Source: UBA7359 sp963976795
GTDB taxonomy: Bacteria > Pseudomonadota > Gammaproteobacteria > Eutrophobiales > Eutrophobiaceae
DNA length: 64,000 bases
Assembly: GCA_963976795.1 (NCBI GenBank)
Contig: CAXBLT010000012.1
Span: forward strand, 1-64,000
Direction: 5' to 3'
Shown: positions 18,401-26,653 of the stretch, one piece after another
Layout: the number at the start of each line of letters is the position of its first letter
How positions within the stretch are numbered: the first letter of the stretch is position 1
Notes under the pieces: generated by a model
Seen by the model: only the letters and a program-made list of their open reading frames with translations
Told to the model about the DNA's origin: nothing
Databases searched by the model: none
Made by a program: the position numbers and the translations under genes

Positions 18401-19158
18401 TGGTTAATCAGAAAGTGGCGTGTGGATTGTTGAAGAAAATAGGTTTGACCGCTGATATAGCTGGTAATGGTCAAATAGCGCTGGATAAAATTGCAAAGAT
18501 AAAATATGACATTGTATTAATGGACTGTCAGATGCCAGTAATGAGTGGTTATGAGGCAACCGAGGTGATAAGAAGTAATGAAGTTAACACAAGTCGACAT
18601 CTAACCGTTATTGCCATGACTGCGAACGCAATGGAAGGCGATAAGGAAAAGTGTTTTACCGCTGGCATGGATGATTATTTACCCAAACCAGTGAAGTTGA
18701 ATGTATTGAAAGAAGTTTTGGATAAATGGATAAAATTGAATCATGAGAATCAAGTTAGCGAGGAGGAAGATATGGGAGAACAGTCAGTCAATAAAAGTAA
18801 TGAAGTCATACTTGATGAAACTGTGCTGTCTAGTTTAAAAGAAATTATGGATGATGAATTTATTGATGTATTAAAAATATACATGGATGAGTCTGTGAGT
18901 CTAATGTCCGATATTCACGCAGGTTTTTCCGAAGAGCCAGATGTATTATTGCGTGCAGTGCATACATTAAAATCGAGCAGCCTAAATGTTGGTGCGATGC
19001 GTTTAGCTGATATAGCAGCAAATATGGAAGCCCTGGTGAAATCTGGCGATATAAGTGCCGCAAAGATGTATCTGAATGATCTTCAGGATAGCTTTACTGA
19101 AACACATAGTATACTGAACCAGTATACGCAGGATAATCTAAATGCAGCAGCGTCCTGA
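15478..19158 (+). CDS. Membrane hybrid sensor histidine kinase with PAS, two receiver and HPt domains
   Basis: 1226 residues. Membrane helix 1 (about 6-25), a periplasmic all-helical region (about 30-240) that resembles the DAHL ligand-binding domain (LDADIDRELLLLKERVSHNYDAL), membrane helix 2 (about 248-266), a short coiled coil, PAS (about 295-425), PAS (about 430-560), HisKA with phosphoacceptor His587 (NMSHEIRTPMNG), HATPase (GIGISEKV, GGTGLGLAI), receiver 1 (Asp876 in LSDMQMPEMDG), receiver 2 (Asp1016 in LMDCQMPVMSG) and HPt (His1162 in VHTLKSSSLN). All phosphorelay residues are present. No dedicated output regulator is adjacent. It overlaps the di-haem cytochrome gene by ATGA. Confidence 0.93.
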   Translation: MRYRLIYCLGFITLVFMVSVFYKLSDHDKYEQLNLEQELFSKSIQLDADIDRELLLLKERVSHNYDALSRMLRRKYVYLEKIEKLNTGTDIVSLKKSMDTKALLAEEFKSEDSILNNSESHFPILIDRLKQDLDMMQPNNKFSDILLELKNEVLLLIHHKDTANTHDIDSIVIDIDSLIDFKDIQEHVLWDSVKRHTASIITHSQNVQYILNKILLPEHRRLLNSGHNSSINKQKEIKNKADLYEFLLLLTAFLLLLFSVWIYSRVNKYTNQVSDLNASLEHRIQERTKELDDYLARMSALINTSPSVIYAVEVTNVSKQVYVSENIFYLLGYKAKEVLQDPNFWINNIHPDDKVKAIGLVSKLLQGGAGATVIEYRMRHKEGHYIYIQDSARLLINENEESKEVIGSWADITGLKKATDEVIHQKEYSESLIQNQSNPTFVIDNNHIVLSWNKACEELTGLSYKEMIGTRDHWRAFYQEARPCLADTVIDIDSQKVSDLYVNYTKSTLLPDGIHAQNWCVVKNGEERYLSIDAAPIFDKNKKLIAVVENIRDMTTEKNLEDKLLQARDDALDAVRYKSEFLANMSHEIRTPMNGVLGMLQLVKDFDLSDECRDYINTAHNSADALLEIINDILDFSKMEAGKLSIENIDFDLQEIVDDVCSLLSQRAQEKNIDLLTYVDDKIPARMKGDPTRLRQVLFNLIGNAIKFTEEGEVVASVTNMFSDNDHVTIKFEIVDTGIGISEKVITSLFEAFTQADGSTTRKFGGTGLGLAICKQLVELMGGNLKVESELEKGSCFSFSISFEVVALDRLSVKTQELEGLNALIIDDNSTNRIIVCNYLNAWGMETEQASDINVAFQMLLDKVQQGRQFDLVLSDMQMPEMDGIEFSTKMGNHEKLTDIPRILLSSNGYISSDVWQGAGFKACLQKPFRRDQLRSAINSIMNVIDTSPIEKTIETKVVPFKNSDSKILLVEDNLVNQKVACGLLKKIGLTADIAGNGQIALDKIAKIKYDIVLMDCQMPVMSGYEATEVIRSNEVNTSRHLTVIAMTANAMEGDKEKCFTAGMDDYLPKPVKLNVLKEVLDKWIKLNHENQVSEEEDMGEQSVNKSNEVILDETVLSSLKEIMDDEFIDVLKIYMDESVSLMSDIHAGFSEEPDVLLRAVHTLKSSSLNVGAMRLADIAANMEALVKSGDISAAKMYLNDLQDSFTETHSILNQYTQDNLNAAAS

Positions 19159-19303
19159 GACTAAGGATTAGCTTGAGTATTGAGTCCAACATGATTGTGT
19201 GTTGTAAAGGACTATTAGTATAACAGCTCTAATGGATAATGGTTTCTTTCGGTGGGCAATGAAGTAGAAGCGAATGGGGAAAGAGCCCATCAAGTTAATT
19301 AAC

Positions 19304-20377
19304 TCATTCTGATTTTGCAGAATTCTTGTCGTCACGCATAATGCTGTCGGAACGTTTTTTGATGATATCATATTTGAAAGGAGGAATTTCGTACCACCAA
19401 TTCAATGTTTGCGCATTCATATTTGAAATAAAAGCCTTCACTCCGTCAATTTTTTCTTGATCTTCATCACCTGTAAGCAAGCTTTCATCAAACCTGAACT
19501 CAAATGAACCGTATGGTATATCGTCTTGTTCAAAGGCAACAAGTTCGATTACCGTTCCTTCGAAGGTGTGGATTAATACATTAATACTGTTTCCCTGTTT
19601 CTGTAGCTTTTCTTTAGATCGAGCACCATTGATCTGAATATCCTGTAAGATACTTCCGTAACGAGAAATAATAAGTTCTGAGGCCAGCTTTTTGCCAGAT
19701 GGCAGATTTTCAAGACTAAATTGTTCCTGTCCTTTCTCGTTTTTAAACAAGGTATAGGTATCGCCATCTGTATGTTCAACACGAACAGCCCGAATTGCTT
19801 CAGCAGGGATGTCGAATAAAGAACGTTCAATCCAATCAGTCCTGGAAGAGCTGATGTCGATAACCCCATCAACCAGATAAGACTGTTCATCATCAGGTTT
19901 ACGAATATATAAGCCAGGTGTGCTTTGTGATGCACTACTAAGGCGTAGTTTACCTACAATAATCTCGGCAATATTTTTTCTTTCAACATCTTGAAGCGAC
20001 AGTAATAAAGATGTTGAGTCTTCAACTTCCGGCCCTTCAACGCCAAGACGGTTATATAGTCTTGGCAGAGTAGTTTTCGGCGCATTAAGCTTCAAGTCAA
20101 CAACGCCCAGAACGGTACTTTTTACTTTGTCAGGTAACGCTGGGTAGCCATCGAATTCATCAATAACCCATAGATCGTTTACTCGTGAAAGATTGACTGC
20201 TCCAGCATAGCCTTTAATAGAGATGTGATTTATTGATTCTATTTTTGAAGCTAAGCCCGGAAAGAAAGCTGTTTTTTCTTTTTCAGATTGAGGTGCACGA
20301 AGTTTAACGAACACTGATGCAGTAATTATAACTACAATGGTGATAAGCGTGAGTACAATGAGTTTATTTTTAAACAT
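19304..20377 (-). CDS. DUF4340 domain protein of a Gld-type ABC exporter operon
   Basis: 357 residues with one N-terminal membrane segment (about 7-24) and a large extracytoplasmic region made of repeated beta-rich units (DLWVIDEFDGYPALPDKVK, SYLVDGVIDISSSRTDW) typical of DUF4340. This family usually accompanies GldG-like genes; its biochemical role is unknown. It starts 10 nt after the GldG-like gene and is the last member of the operon. The minus-strand stop lies about 145 bp from the convergent hybrid kinase gene. Confidence 0.88.
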   Translation of the reverse strand: MFKNKLIVLTLITIVVIITASVFVKLRAPQSEKEKTAFFPGLASKIESINHISIKGYAGAVNLSRVNDLWVIDEFDGYPALPDKVKSTVLGVVDLKLNAPKTTLPRLYNRLGVEGPEVEDSTSLLLSLQDVERKNIAEIIVGKLRLSSASQSTPGLYIRKPDDEQSYLVDGVIDISSSRTDWIERSLFDIPAEAIRAVRVEHTDGDTYTLFKNEKGQEQFSLENLPSGKKLASELIISRYGSILQDIQINGARSKEKLQKQGNSINVLIHTFEGTVIELVAFEQDDIPYGSFEFRFDESLLTGDEDQEKIDGVKAFISNMNAQTLNWWYEIPPFKYDIIKKRSDSIMRDDKNSAKSE

Positions 20378-20387
20378 AGATGTTTGT

Positions 20388-22277
20388 TTACGTTCTTCTG
20401 TTTGCTCGGTAAATCCCGATGAATAAGGCCATTAAAGTTATTAATAGTGGAATCAATCCGATATTTATAAAGCGCAATTGCGCACCTAGCTTTTCAATAT
20501 TCTTTTTAAGTTCATGTTGAACGTTGCGTAATTCCTTTCTGGTTGCCAGCCGTTCACTTCTGAATTTCTCAATCTCCGCTGATAATTCATTATTCAACAA
20601 GTAAGATTTTTCACCACCCTGTTCTTGCTGTAATTGACGAATTTTCTTTTCTGTTTCTTCCAGGCTTGCTTGTAGCTCGGTTTCGCGCTCGCGAAACTCA
20701 GCTTCGGCTTCTCTGCGAATTTGGTCAACCATTTCAAATGGACGTGAGTATTTTTCACGACCGCGCAGGCTAATCAAGTCAGTATTTCCAGAAAGGTTTT
20801 CAATGCTGTTCATGATGAAATCGCCATTGTTAGCGATAGGTTGCGGTACAGCGACACCAAACATTTGTTGTGAACGAATCCAGAAGTGATCTGCCATTAT
20901 ATCTGTGTCTGCTACCAGAATAAGGTTCAATTCACCTTCGTTGACAAATTTCGGATCTACGAATTTTTTAGCTTCTGCATCTTTTGCTGGCTTCCCATCT
21001 GGAAAGTAACTTTTTGCCTTGCCATTGATCCTTGCAGCAATAAGCATCCTCCTGTCTTCTGATTTGAAATTACTCATAATGACATTAGGATCACGTTGGA
21101 ACAGGATCAAATCACGTTCAAGCTTTGTTGACTGCTCAGATGTTTGTATCAAAGGAGTGATGGTCAGGCCTTTGTCTTCTATGGTCTCCAAAGAGCCGAC
21201 TGTGCCCATGTGTATCAGGTTTAATTCACTGGTAGAGAAATCATCTGCGTTAAAATTCTTTTCTGTCATTCTTAACCATGGCAGATAATCGACACCCTGA
21301 GGGCTACGTGCATCATCCGATTGCACACGCATTGCTGCATTGATGTCACCAACAATCTTATTCTTACTCATTTCCAGCCCCCAAAGTTCAAGTAACTCTG
21401 GTAAGTATGAGTCGAGCTTTGGAACAACATTTGGGTTACCGGGGTCGGGTCGAGTTTGATCAAGTTCTGCAAGTGGGTCTATAAAAATTATCGCTTTACC
21501 CCCCCGTAAAAGATATTGATCAATCGCGTACAAAACATCGTTCTCGAGCTTTTTGGGATGGACCAGCATCAAGACATCAATATTATCCACATCGATGCTT
21601 TCTACCAGTGTATCCGGGTTTTGAGTTAGATTGTGAACCTCAAAAGAATCTTGCAAAGCACTTATTATCGTCCAGTCACGTCCATCCGGGTCACCTGTGG
21701 TAGCCATAATAGGTAATTGAGAGACAAGACCCACTTTACGTTTTTCTGGATATGCCAAATCAAAAATCATTTTGGTTATATCGTACTCAAGCGCAGACTC
21801 ACGATTAGTCTGGAAAAAAGGAATAACCTTTTCATCATCTGTCGAATTGGTTCCGACAATACCGAAATAGGCTCTATCGCCGGCAGAATTGGCCGAAACT
21901 GTACGCAGCCCGCTGGCCACAGCTTGATCTTCTGCTTCAGAGAATGTATCTGGCTCGATAATATTTAGAATCAACTTTCCATCTGCATGAGTGGCAAACT
22001 CTTCCAGCATATCTCTGACGCGAGTACCGTAATTAACTAATAGTGGAAAATCACTCATCGCCTTTTGTGAGAAATAAAAATCAAGCTGAACCGGTTCTTC
22101 CAGGTTGCTGAGGATATTTTTTGTACCTTCAGACAGGGTAAATAATTTACTTTCGGTTAAATCGATACGCCATGTCGTCAGCGCAGTATTAGCCAGAATA
22201 ATCGTGGCGATAAATAAACAGGTCGCCAATAATAAACCGGTACCCGAAACGAACTTACTTTTTACTGAGACCTTCAT
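20388..22277 (-). CDS. GldG-family ABC transporter auxiliary protein
   Basis: 629 residues: membrane helix near the N terminus (about 13-33), then TTWRIDLTESKLFTLSEGT, the hallmark opening of GldG-like substrate-binding/auxiliary components. A large extracytoplasmic domain with ThuA-like segments (GGKAIIFIDPLAE) follows, then a charged coiled coil (about 520-600) and a C-terminal membrane helix (about 605-622). In Bacteroidetes GldA/F/G are linked to gliding. In Proteobacteria similar sets occur without gliding genes and the substrate is unknown. Spaced 2 nt from the permease gene. Confidence 0.9.
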   Translation of the reverse strand: MKVSVKSKFVSGTGLLLATCLFIATIILANTALTTWRIDLTESKLFTLSEGTKNILSNLEEPVQLDFYFSQKAMSDFPLLVNYGTRVRDMLEEFATHADGKLILNIIEPDTFSEAEDQAVASGLRTVSANSAGDRAYFGIVGTNSTDDEKVIPFFQTNRESALEYDITKMIFDLAYPEKRKVGLVSQLPIMATTGDPDGRDWTIISALQDSFEVHNLTQNPDTLVESIDVDNIDVLMLVHPKKLENDVLYAIDQYLLRGGKAIIFIDPLAELDQTRPDPGNPNVVPKLDSYLPELLELWGLEMSKNKIVGDINAAMRVQSDDARSPQGVDYLPWLRMTEKNFNADDFSTSELNLIHMGTVGSLETIEDKGLTITPLIQTSEQSTKLERDLILFQRDPNVIMSNFKSEDRRMLIAARINGKAKSYFPDGKPAKDAEAKKFVDPKFVNEGELNLILVADTDIMADHFWIRSQQMFGVAVPQPIANNGDFIMNSIENLSGNTDLISLRGREKYSRPFEMVDQIRREAEAEFRERETELQASLEETEKKIRQLQQEQGGEKSYLLNNELSAEIEKFRSERLATRKELRNVQHELKKNIEKLGAQLRFINIGLIPLLITLMALFIGIYRANRRT

Positions 22278-22279
22278 GA

Positions 22280-23014
22280 CTAGCTTGCCTTCTTTGCTTC
22301 AATAATGACAACGTTAACGTATAACCAGAATATGATTAGAGCGCTAAAGTAAATTACATCGCGAATATCGATCACGCCTTTCTTAATCGACGTGAAGTGA
22401 GTTAAAAAACTAAATGATGCAATCGCATCAAGTACGGCTTGCGGTGCCCAGCTTTGGAATATGTCCAGTACCATAGGAAAGCCGCTAAGTATGAACATGA
22501 AGCAAATCACGACGCTAATAACAAACGCGATCACCTGACTTTTAGTAACTGCAGATATACACGAACCAATCGCTAGAAAGCCCCCTGCCATAATCAGGCT
22601 GCCTATATAGCTTGCGAGGATAACAGTATTGTCAGGGCTGCCCAGGTAATTAACGGTAATCCACATGGGAAACGTCAATGCTAGTGCAACAGCAGTAAAA
22701 CTCCAGGCAGCGAGATATTTACCAATCACCGCATCGGTAATCGATACGGGTAAGGTCATCAACAATTCAATAGTGCCGCTTTTGCGTTCATCTGACCAAA
22801 GGCGCATGGAGATGGCCGGAATTAAGAATAGATAAAGCCAAGGGTGAAATCGGAAAAAAGGTTCCAGATCAGCCTGATTCGTTTCAAAAAAAGCACCAAT
22901 ATAAAAGGCAAAGATGCCGGTCAGGAATAAAAAGATAACGATAAATACATAGGCAACCGGGGTTACAAAGTAGCTGGTAAATTCGCGCTTATATATAGAA
23001 TACAAGGGGCTCAT
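22280..23014 (-). CDS. ABC transporter permease (GldF/ABC-2 type)
   Basis: 244 residues with about six membrane helices and the ABC-2 permease organisation: N-terminal YSIYKREFTSYFVTPVAYVF, then LIPAISMRLWSDERKSGTIELLMTLPVS, the coupling segment typical of GldF. It forms the membrane channel with the ATPase encoded by the gene it overlaps by 4 nt (23011-23014). Confidence 0.92.
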   Translation of the reverse strand: MSPLYSIYKREFTSYFVTPVAYVFIVIFLFLTGIFAFYIGAFFETNQADLEPFFRFHPWLYLFLIPAISMRLWSDERKSGTIELLMTLPVSITDAVIGKYLAAWSFTAVALALTFPMWITVNYLGSPDNTVILASYIGSLIMAGGFLAIGSCISAVTKSQVIAFVISVVICFMFILSGFPMVLDIFQSWAPQAVLDAIASFSFLTHFTSIKKGVIDIRDVIYFSALIIFWLYVNVVIIEAKKAS

Positions 23015-23766
23015 GGTGCTGCTGTCTCCCGGTTTTCGTTTGTTTCGGAAGTTGTGATAATGCGAAACGCATGATCAATATCACTGCGGTCTGATTTTTT
23101 GATTAGTTCAGTGGGTGTGCCATCGAATAATAGTTCACCAGATGCAATAATGATCGCTCGTGAACAAACAGCACCAACTTCTTCGAGTATATGGGTAGAA
23201 ATGATGATCGCTTTGTCTTCCGACATTTCCTTGATCAAGTTTCGAACCTCATGCTTCTGATTTGGATCAAGTCCATCAGTAGGTTCATCAAGGATTAATA
23301 CGCTAGGGTCATGCAGGATGGCTTGAGCAATTCCAACGCGACGTTTAAAACCTTTTGACAGTGTCTCGATACTCTGATCGATGACATGTTTTATATTGAT
23401 GATGTCGACAACTTCATCGATACGTTTTTGCCGAGTGCTGCCAGTTAGCTGACGTATATCAGCAATAAAGTTGAGAAAACTTCTGACGGTCATCTCGCCA
23501 TAGGCTGGAGCACCTTCAGGTAGGTAGCCTACAGAACGTTTTACAGCGATAGGGTTCTCCAACACATCATAACCATTAACCTCAACCGTACCGCTGGTAG
23601 GTTCCAGGAAGCCAGTGATCATTTTCATTGTGGTAGATTTTCCTGCTCCATTGGGGCCAAGAAAACCTAGTACTTCACCATGATTTACGTCAAACGAGAC
23701 CCCCCGTACCGCATGTATCGGGCCGAATGACTTCTTCAACGATTTTACTTTTATCGTTACAGGCAT
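23011..23766 (-). CDS. ABC transporter ATP-binding protein (GldA type)
   Basis: 251-residue nucleotide-binding subunit. Walker A GPNGAGKST (about 38-46), Q-loop region near 85-90 (GYLPEGAPAY), the signature region LSKGFKRRVGIAQA, Walker B VLILDEPTDGLDP and the switch His in STHILEEV are all present. The signature LSKGF replaces canonical LSGGQ, as is common for this type. First gene of a four-gene minus-strand operon (ATPase, permease, GldG-like, DUF4340). Confidence 0.94.
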   Translation of the reverse strand: MPVTIKVKSLKKSFGPIHAVRGVSFDVNHGEVLGFLGPNGAGKSTTMKMITGFLEPTSGTVEVNGYDVLENPIAVKRSVGYLPEGAPAYGEMTVRSFLNFIADIRQLTGSTRQKRIDEVVDIINIKHVIDQSIETLSKGFKRRVGIAQAILHDPSVLILDEPTDGLDPNQKHEVRNLIKEMSEDKAIIISTHILEEVGAVCSRAIIIASGELLFDGTPTELIKKSDRSDIDHAFRIITTSETNENRETAAP

Positions 23767-23996
23767 GATTATTTACTTAGATACCTTATCTTAGTTACGT
23801 CAATTATTCTTATATATGACTATTGCAGCTATATATCCTGCGCATAGTCGAGAGTTTTACTGTTTTCCCCTAAAGGATTTTAATTTGCTCGTCTCTGCGA
23901 GACGGACTATTGTGCATAAAAATAACTCATCGTCAATTTTTCAGATAGACAGTAAAGTAATGAGCCAGTTCCCAAAACTTACGATGAATGACGAAA

Positions 23997-24863
23997 TCAG
24001 TCTAAACTTTTCTGTTTAAGGCGAAACAAAGCAGAAATATCTTCATCACCAAAACCTTCATTTATCAAGCGTTGGTAGTGTAATAAGGTCATTTCGATTA
24101 TGGGTAATGCGTTTTTGCTGACGGACTTTGTCATGGACTGACAAATTGACAGATCTTTATGATGTAGTGCTAGTTTAAATCCCGGCTCATAATTCCCTGC
24201 CAGCATAGTTTTGCCGCGGTGTTCCAGGAACCAGTTGCCAGCTGCTCCTGTTGAAACTATATCGACGACTTTTTCCATGGGTAAGTCCATCGCCTGACCA
24301 AATGCCAGCGCTTCGGTCACCGCTTGGTTAATCCCCGCCGCCATAATTTGGTTTACGGCTTTGGTCGCTTGACCTGATCCGGTAGGACCAATGTAAACAA
24401 TGTTACCTGCTATGGAATCAAGTGTAGATCGCACTTTTTCTAAAATGACTTCATCTCCACCGACCATCATTGCCAAGGTCCCATTCTTTGCACCTTCAGT
24501 ACCACCCGAGACTGGGCAGTCAAGAAAATGCGTATTAGCTTTTTCTAAAATAGCCGCGGCTTGTGCTGCTGTCTCAGAACTGACAGTTGAAGTATCAACG
24601 ACAATGGTATCGGTATTAGTATGCTTTTTTATTGTGTTAACCATTTCCAGCACGTCAGCATCACGTGAGACACATATAACAATAAGTTCACATTGTTTTG
24701 CTAAATTGGAAGGCGACATTGAAATTGAACAGCCGCATTCCTTTGCAATAGATTCAGCCGTTGATAGTGTTCGGTTAAACACTGTAACTAAATGACCTGC
24801 GGCGGCAAGATTTTTTGCCATACTTGCACCCATCGCACCTAAACCAATAACACCTGTCTTCAT
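23997..24863 (-). CDS. NAD(P)-dependent beta-hydroxyacid dehydrogenase (3-hydroxyisobutyrate / tartronate semialdehyde reductase type)
   Basis: 288 residues. An N-terminal Rossmann fold begins VIGLGAMGASMAKNL. The substrate-binding signature DCPVSGGTEGAKNGTLAMM is near 116-134, and the catalytic lysine is in GSGQATKAVNQ (about 170). Family members reduce or oxidise short beta-hydroxyacids such as 3-hydroxyisobutyrate, tartronate semialdehyde or succinic semialdehyde; the exact substrate cannot be assigned. ATG 24863 is used rather than an upstream in-frame start because it overlaps the M20 peptidase stop (TAATG), implying coupling. Confidence 0.9.
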   Translation of the reverse strand: MKTGVIGLGAMGASMAKNLAAAGHLVTVFNRTLSTAESIAKECGCSISMSPSNLAKQCELIVICVSRDADVLEMVNTIKKHTNTDTIVVDTSTVSSETAAQAAAILEKANTHFLDCPVSGGTEGAKNGTLAMMVGGDEVILEKVRSTLDSIAGNIVYIGPTGSGQATKAVNQIMAAGINQAVTEALAFGQAMDLPMEKVVDIVSTGAAGNWFLEHRGKTMLAGNYEPGFKLALHHKDLSICQSMTKSVSKNALPIIEMTLLHYQRLINEGFGDEDISALFRLKQKSLD

Positions 24864-26278
24864 TATTTCAATACCTCTATGTAATGTTTGGCAATGATTT
24901 CCGCAATACAGCACGTTAACTTTTTTGCCATAGGAATATGTAAGAACTCATTTGGTCCATGCGCATTCGAGCCAGGGCCAAGCACCCCTGTTATTAGAAA
25001 CTGCGCTTCGGGGAATTTTTGACCTAACATTCCCATAAAAGGAATCGACCAGCCTTCTCCCATATGTACCGCTGGTTTATCAAAGTAGTTTTGTGAAGCT
25101 TCATCCATTGCCTGTTCCAACCAAGGTGCAACATCAGGCGCCATCCACCCACTGGCAGCCCAATCAGGTTTGAAACTGACTTTTGCACCATAGGGTGGGT
25201 TGGTTAAAAGTAGTTCTTCCAGTTTTTTAATGGCGTGTTTAGCATTACAAGTGGGAGGTAGTCTCATTGAAAGTTTAATGGAGGTAGCAGGTCGCATTAC
25301 ATTCCCTGCTGATTCAACATCAGGCAGGCCAGCCGCACCAATATAAGATAATGCTGGTCGCCAGCTTCGATTCAAGATTAGCTCAACCAAGTCTTTATTC
25401 ACTGGATGCATATCTGGTTTCATAGGGAAACGTCTAAAAATGTCTTCGCCCATCATTTCGGCAGCGCGCTTTGCCTGGGTCAGTCGTTTTTCAGGGATCT
25501 CTACATAAAAATCATCAGCCAGAATTTCTCCACTTACGCTGTCTTCAATTCGATCCAGCAATTGCCTTATGACACGAAAACTGGATGGGATGATTCCACT
25601 GGCGTCTCCCGAGTGCATACCTTCGTTTAAAACGCCGACGGTTAATGTTCCGCCTATCAACCCACGTAATGAAGTGGTCGACCAGAGTTGTTCATAATTA
25701 CCGCAACCGGAATCGAGACAGATAATTAATTCAGGTGTACCAATACGACCAGCAAGGTGTTCTATATAAAAAGGTAAGTCATAGCTGCCACTTTCTTCAC
25801 AGGATTCAATAATCACGACGCAACGCGCATGCGCTATGTTTTGTTCTTGTAATGCCTTAATGGCGAGTAAGGATGCAAAAATCGCATAGCCATCATCGGC
25901 ACTGCCACGGCCATAAAGTTTGCTGTCTTCTAAAACGGGTTGCCAGGGGCCAAGACCGTCTCTCCAACCCGACATCTCTGGTTGTTTATCCAGATGACCG
26001 TAGAGCAGGACTGTATTATCAATACTACCAGCTATCTCTATATAAATGAGGGGTGTTCGGTTTGGGAGCCGAAGTACCTCCAGAGTCATTCCGGAGATAT
26101 TTTGTCGATTACACCAATTCGAAAACTGCATAACTGCTTGATCCATATAACCATGTTCTTGCCAGTCAGGATCAAACGCAGGTGATTTATTGGGTATGCG
26201 GATGTATTCAATAAGTTCAGGAATAATGGATGAATCCCATTCTTCTGAGCAATGCGACTCTATTAATACTCTATTCAT
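24863..26278 (-). CDS. M20-family metallopeptidase / amidohydrolase
   Basis: 471 residues. Zinc-site segments of the ArgE/DapE/CNDP group are evident: LLYGHLDKQPE (first His and adjacent Asp), GRGSADDGYAIFA (bridging Asp) and ESCEESGS (catalytic Glu pair), plus a late His in NAHGPNEFLH. A lid/dimerisation domain lies roughly at 215-380. The family hydrolyses dipeptides or acylated amino acids in the cytoplasm, and the size is close to dipeptidase-like M20 proteins. Translationally coupled with the dehydrogenase downstream and divergent from the small lipoprotein gene. Confidence 0.9.
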   Translation of the reverse strand: MNRVLIESHCSEEWDSSIIPELIEYIRIPNKSPAFDPDWQEHGYMDQAVMQFSNWCNRQNISGMTLEVLRLPNRTPLIYIEIAGSIDNTVLLYGHLDKQPEMSGWRDGLGPWQPVLEDSKLYGRGSADDGYAIFASLLAIKALQEQNIAHARCVVIIESCEESGSYDLPFYIEHLAGRIGTPELIICLDSGCGNYEQLWSTTSLRGLIGGTLTVGVLNEGMHSGDASGIIPSSFRVIRQLLDRIEDSVSGEILADDFYVEIPEKRLTQAKRAAEMMGEDIFRRFPMKPDMHPVNKDLVELILNRSWRPALSYIGAAGLPDVESAGNVMRPATSIKLSMRLPPTCNAKHAIKKLEELLLTNPPYGAKVSFKPDWAASGWMAPDVAPWLEQAMDEASQNYFDKPAVHMGEGWSIPFMGMLGQKFPEAQFLITGVLGPGSNAHGPNEFLHIPMAKKLTCCIAEIIAKHYIEVLK

Positions 26279-26409
26279 AAGTTTTTGTACGAGTCGTCCT
26301 TAATTATTGGGATATTGATCAAAAAAGAATTTTTACACAGTTTTATTTTATCTCACAGGACTTATAGTATATAAGGGGACTCACAATTACATAAAATGGG
26401 AGTGGAACT

Positions 26410-26628
26410 ATGTTTTCTGTCGTTAGAAATATAACTTTGGGAATGATATTAGGTCTAGGACTAGTTGCCTGTGGTGATGATGATAAAGCTATACCAGCCG
26501 CAAATGATTCTGTTGCCGCGCCCGCCGCCGCCGCACCTACAACCGCACCTGCACCATTAATGGAAATTGAAAAAGCGGAAGGAGTGATCTATCAAGATGA
26601 AATTTACGCGAACTGGCCATATAACTAA
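26410..26628 (+). CDS. Small lipoprotein with C-terminal NWPY motif
   Basis: 72 residues: signal peptide with lipobox LGLVACG (Cys at about 21), an Ala/Pro-rich linker (about 34-55), and the ending EGVIYQDEIYANWPYN. The last ~13 residues recur, slightly altered (VVYQEEIYKNWPYTE), in the adjacent cytochrome lipoprotein, so both probably share a docking or assembly element. ATG 26410 follows GGGAG by a few bases. No family recognised. It is 25 nt upstream of the cytochrome gene, probably in one transcript. Confidence 0.75.
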   Translation: MFSVVRNITLGMILGLGLVACGDDDKAIPAANDSVAAPAAAAPTTAPAPLMEIEKAEGVIYQDEIYANWPYN

Positions 26629-26653
26629 ACCATAAAGGTTTTGGAGCTTAGTA

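Noticed and set aside
23816..24019. 67-codon plus-strand frame between the ABC ATPase gene and the dehydrogenase gene
   Set aside because: It overlaps the dehydrogenase 3' end, has no Shine-Dalgarno and no protein-like features; the gap is better explained as the ABC operon promoter.
26361..26375. CTTATA-GTA-TATAAG palindrome before the small lipoprotein gene
   Set aside because: Short and wholly AT-rich, probably overlapping a -10 region; no second copy or supporting context.
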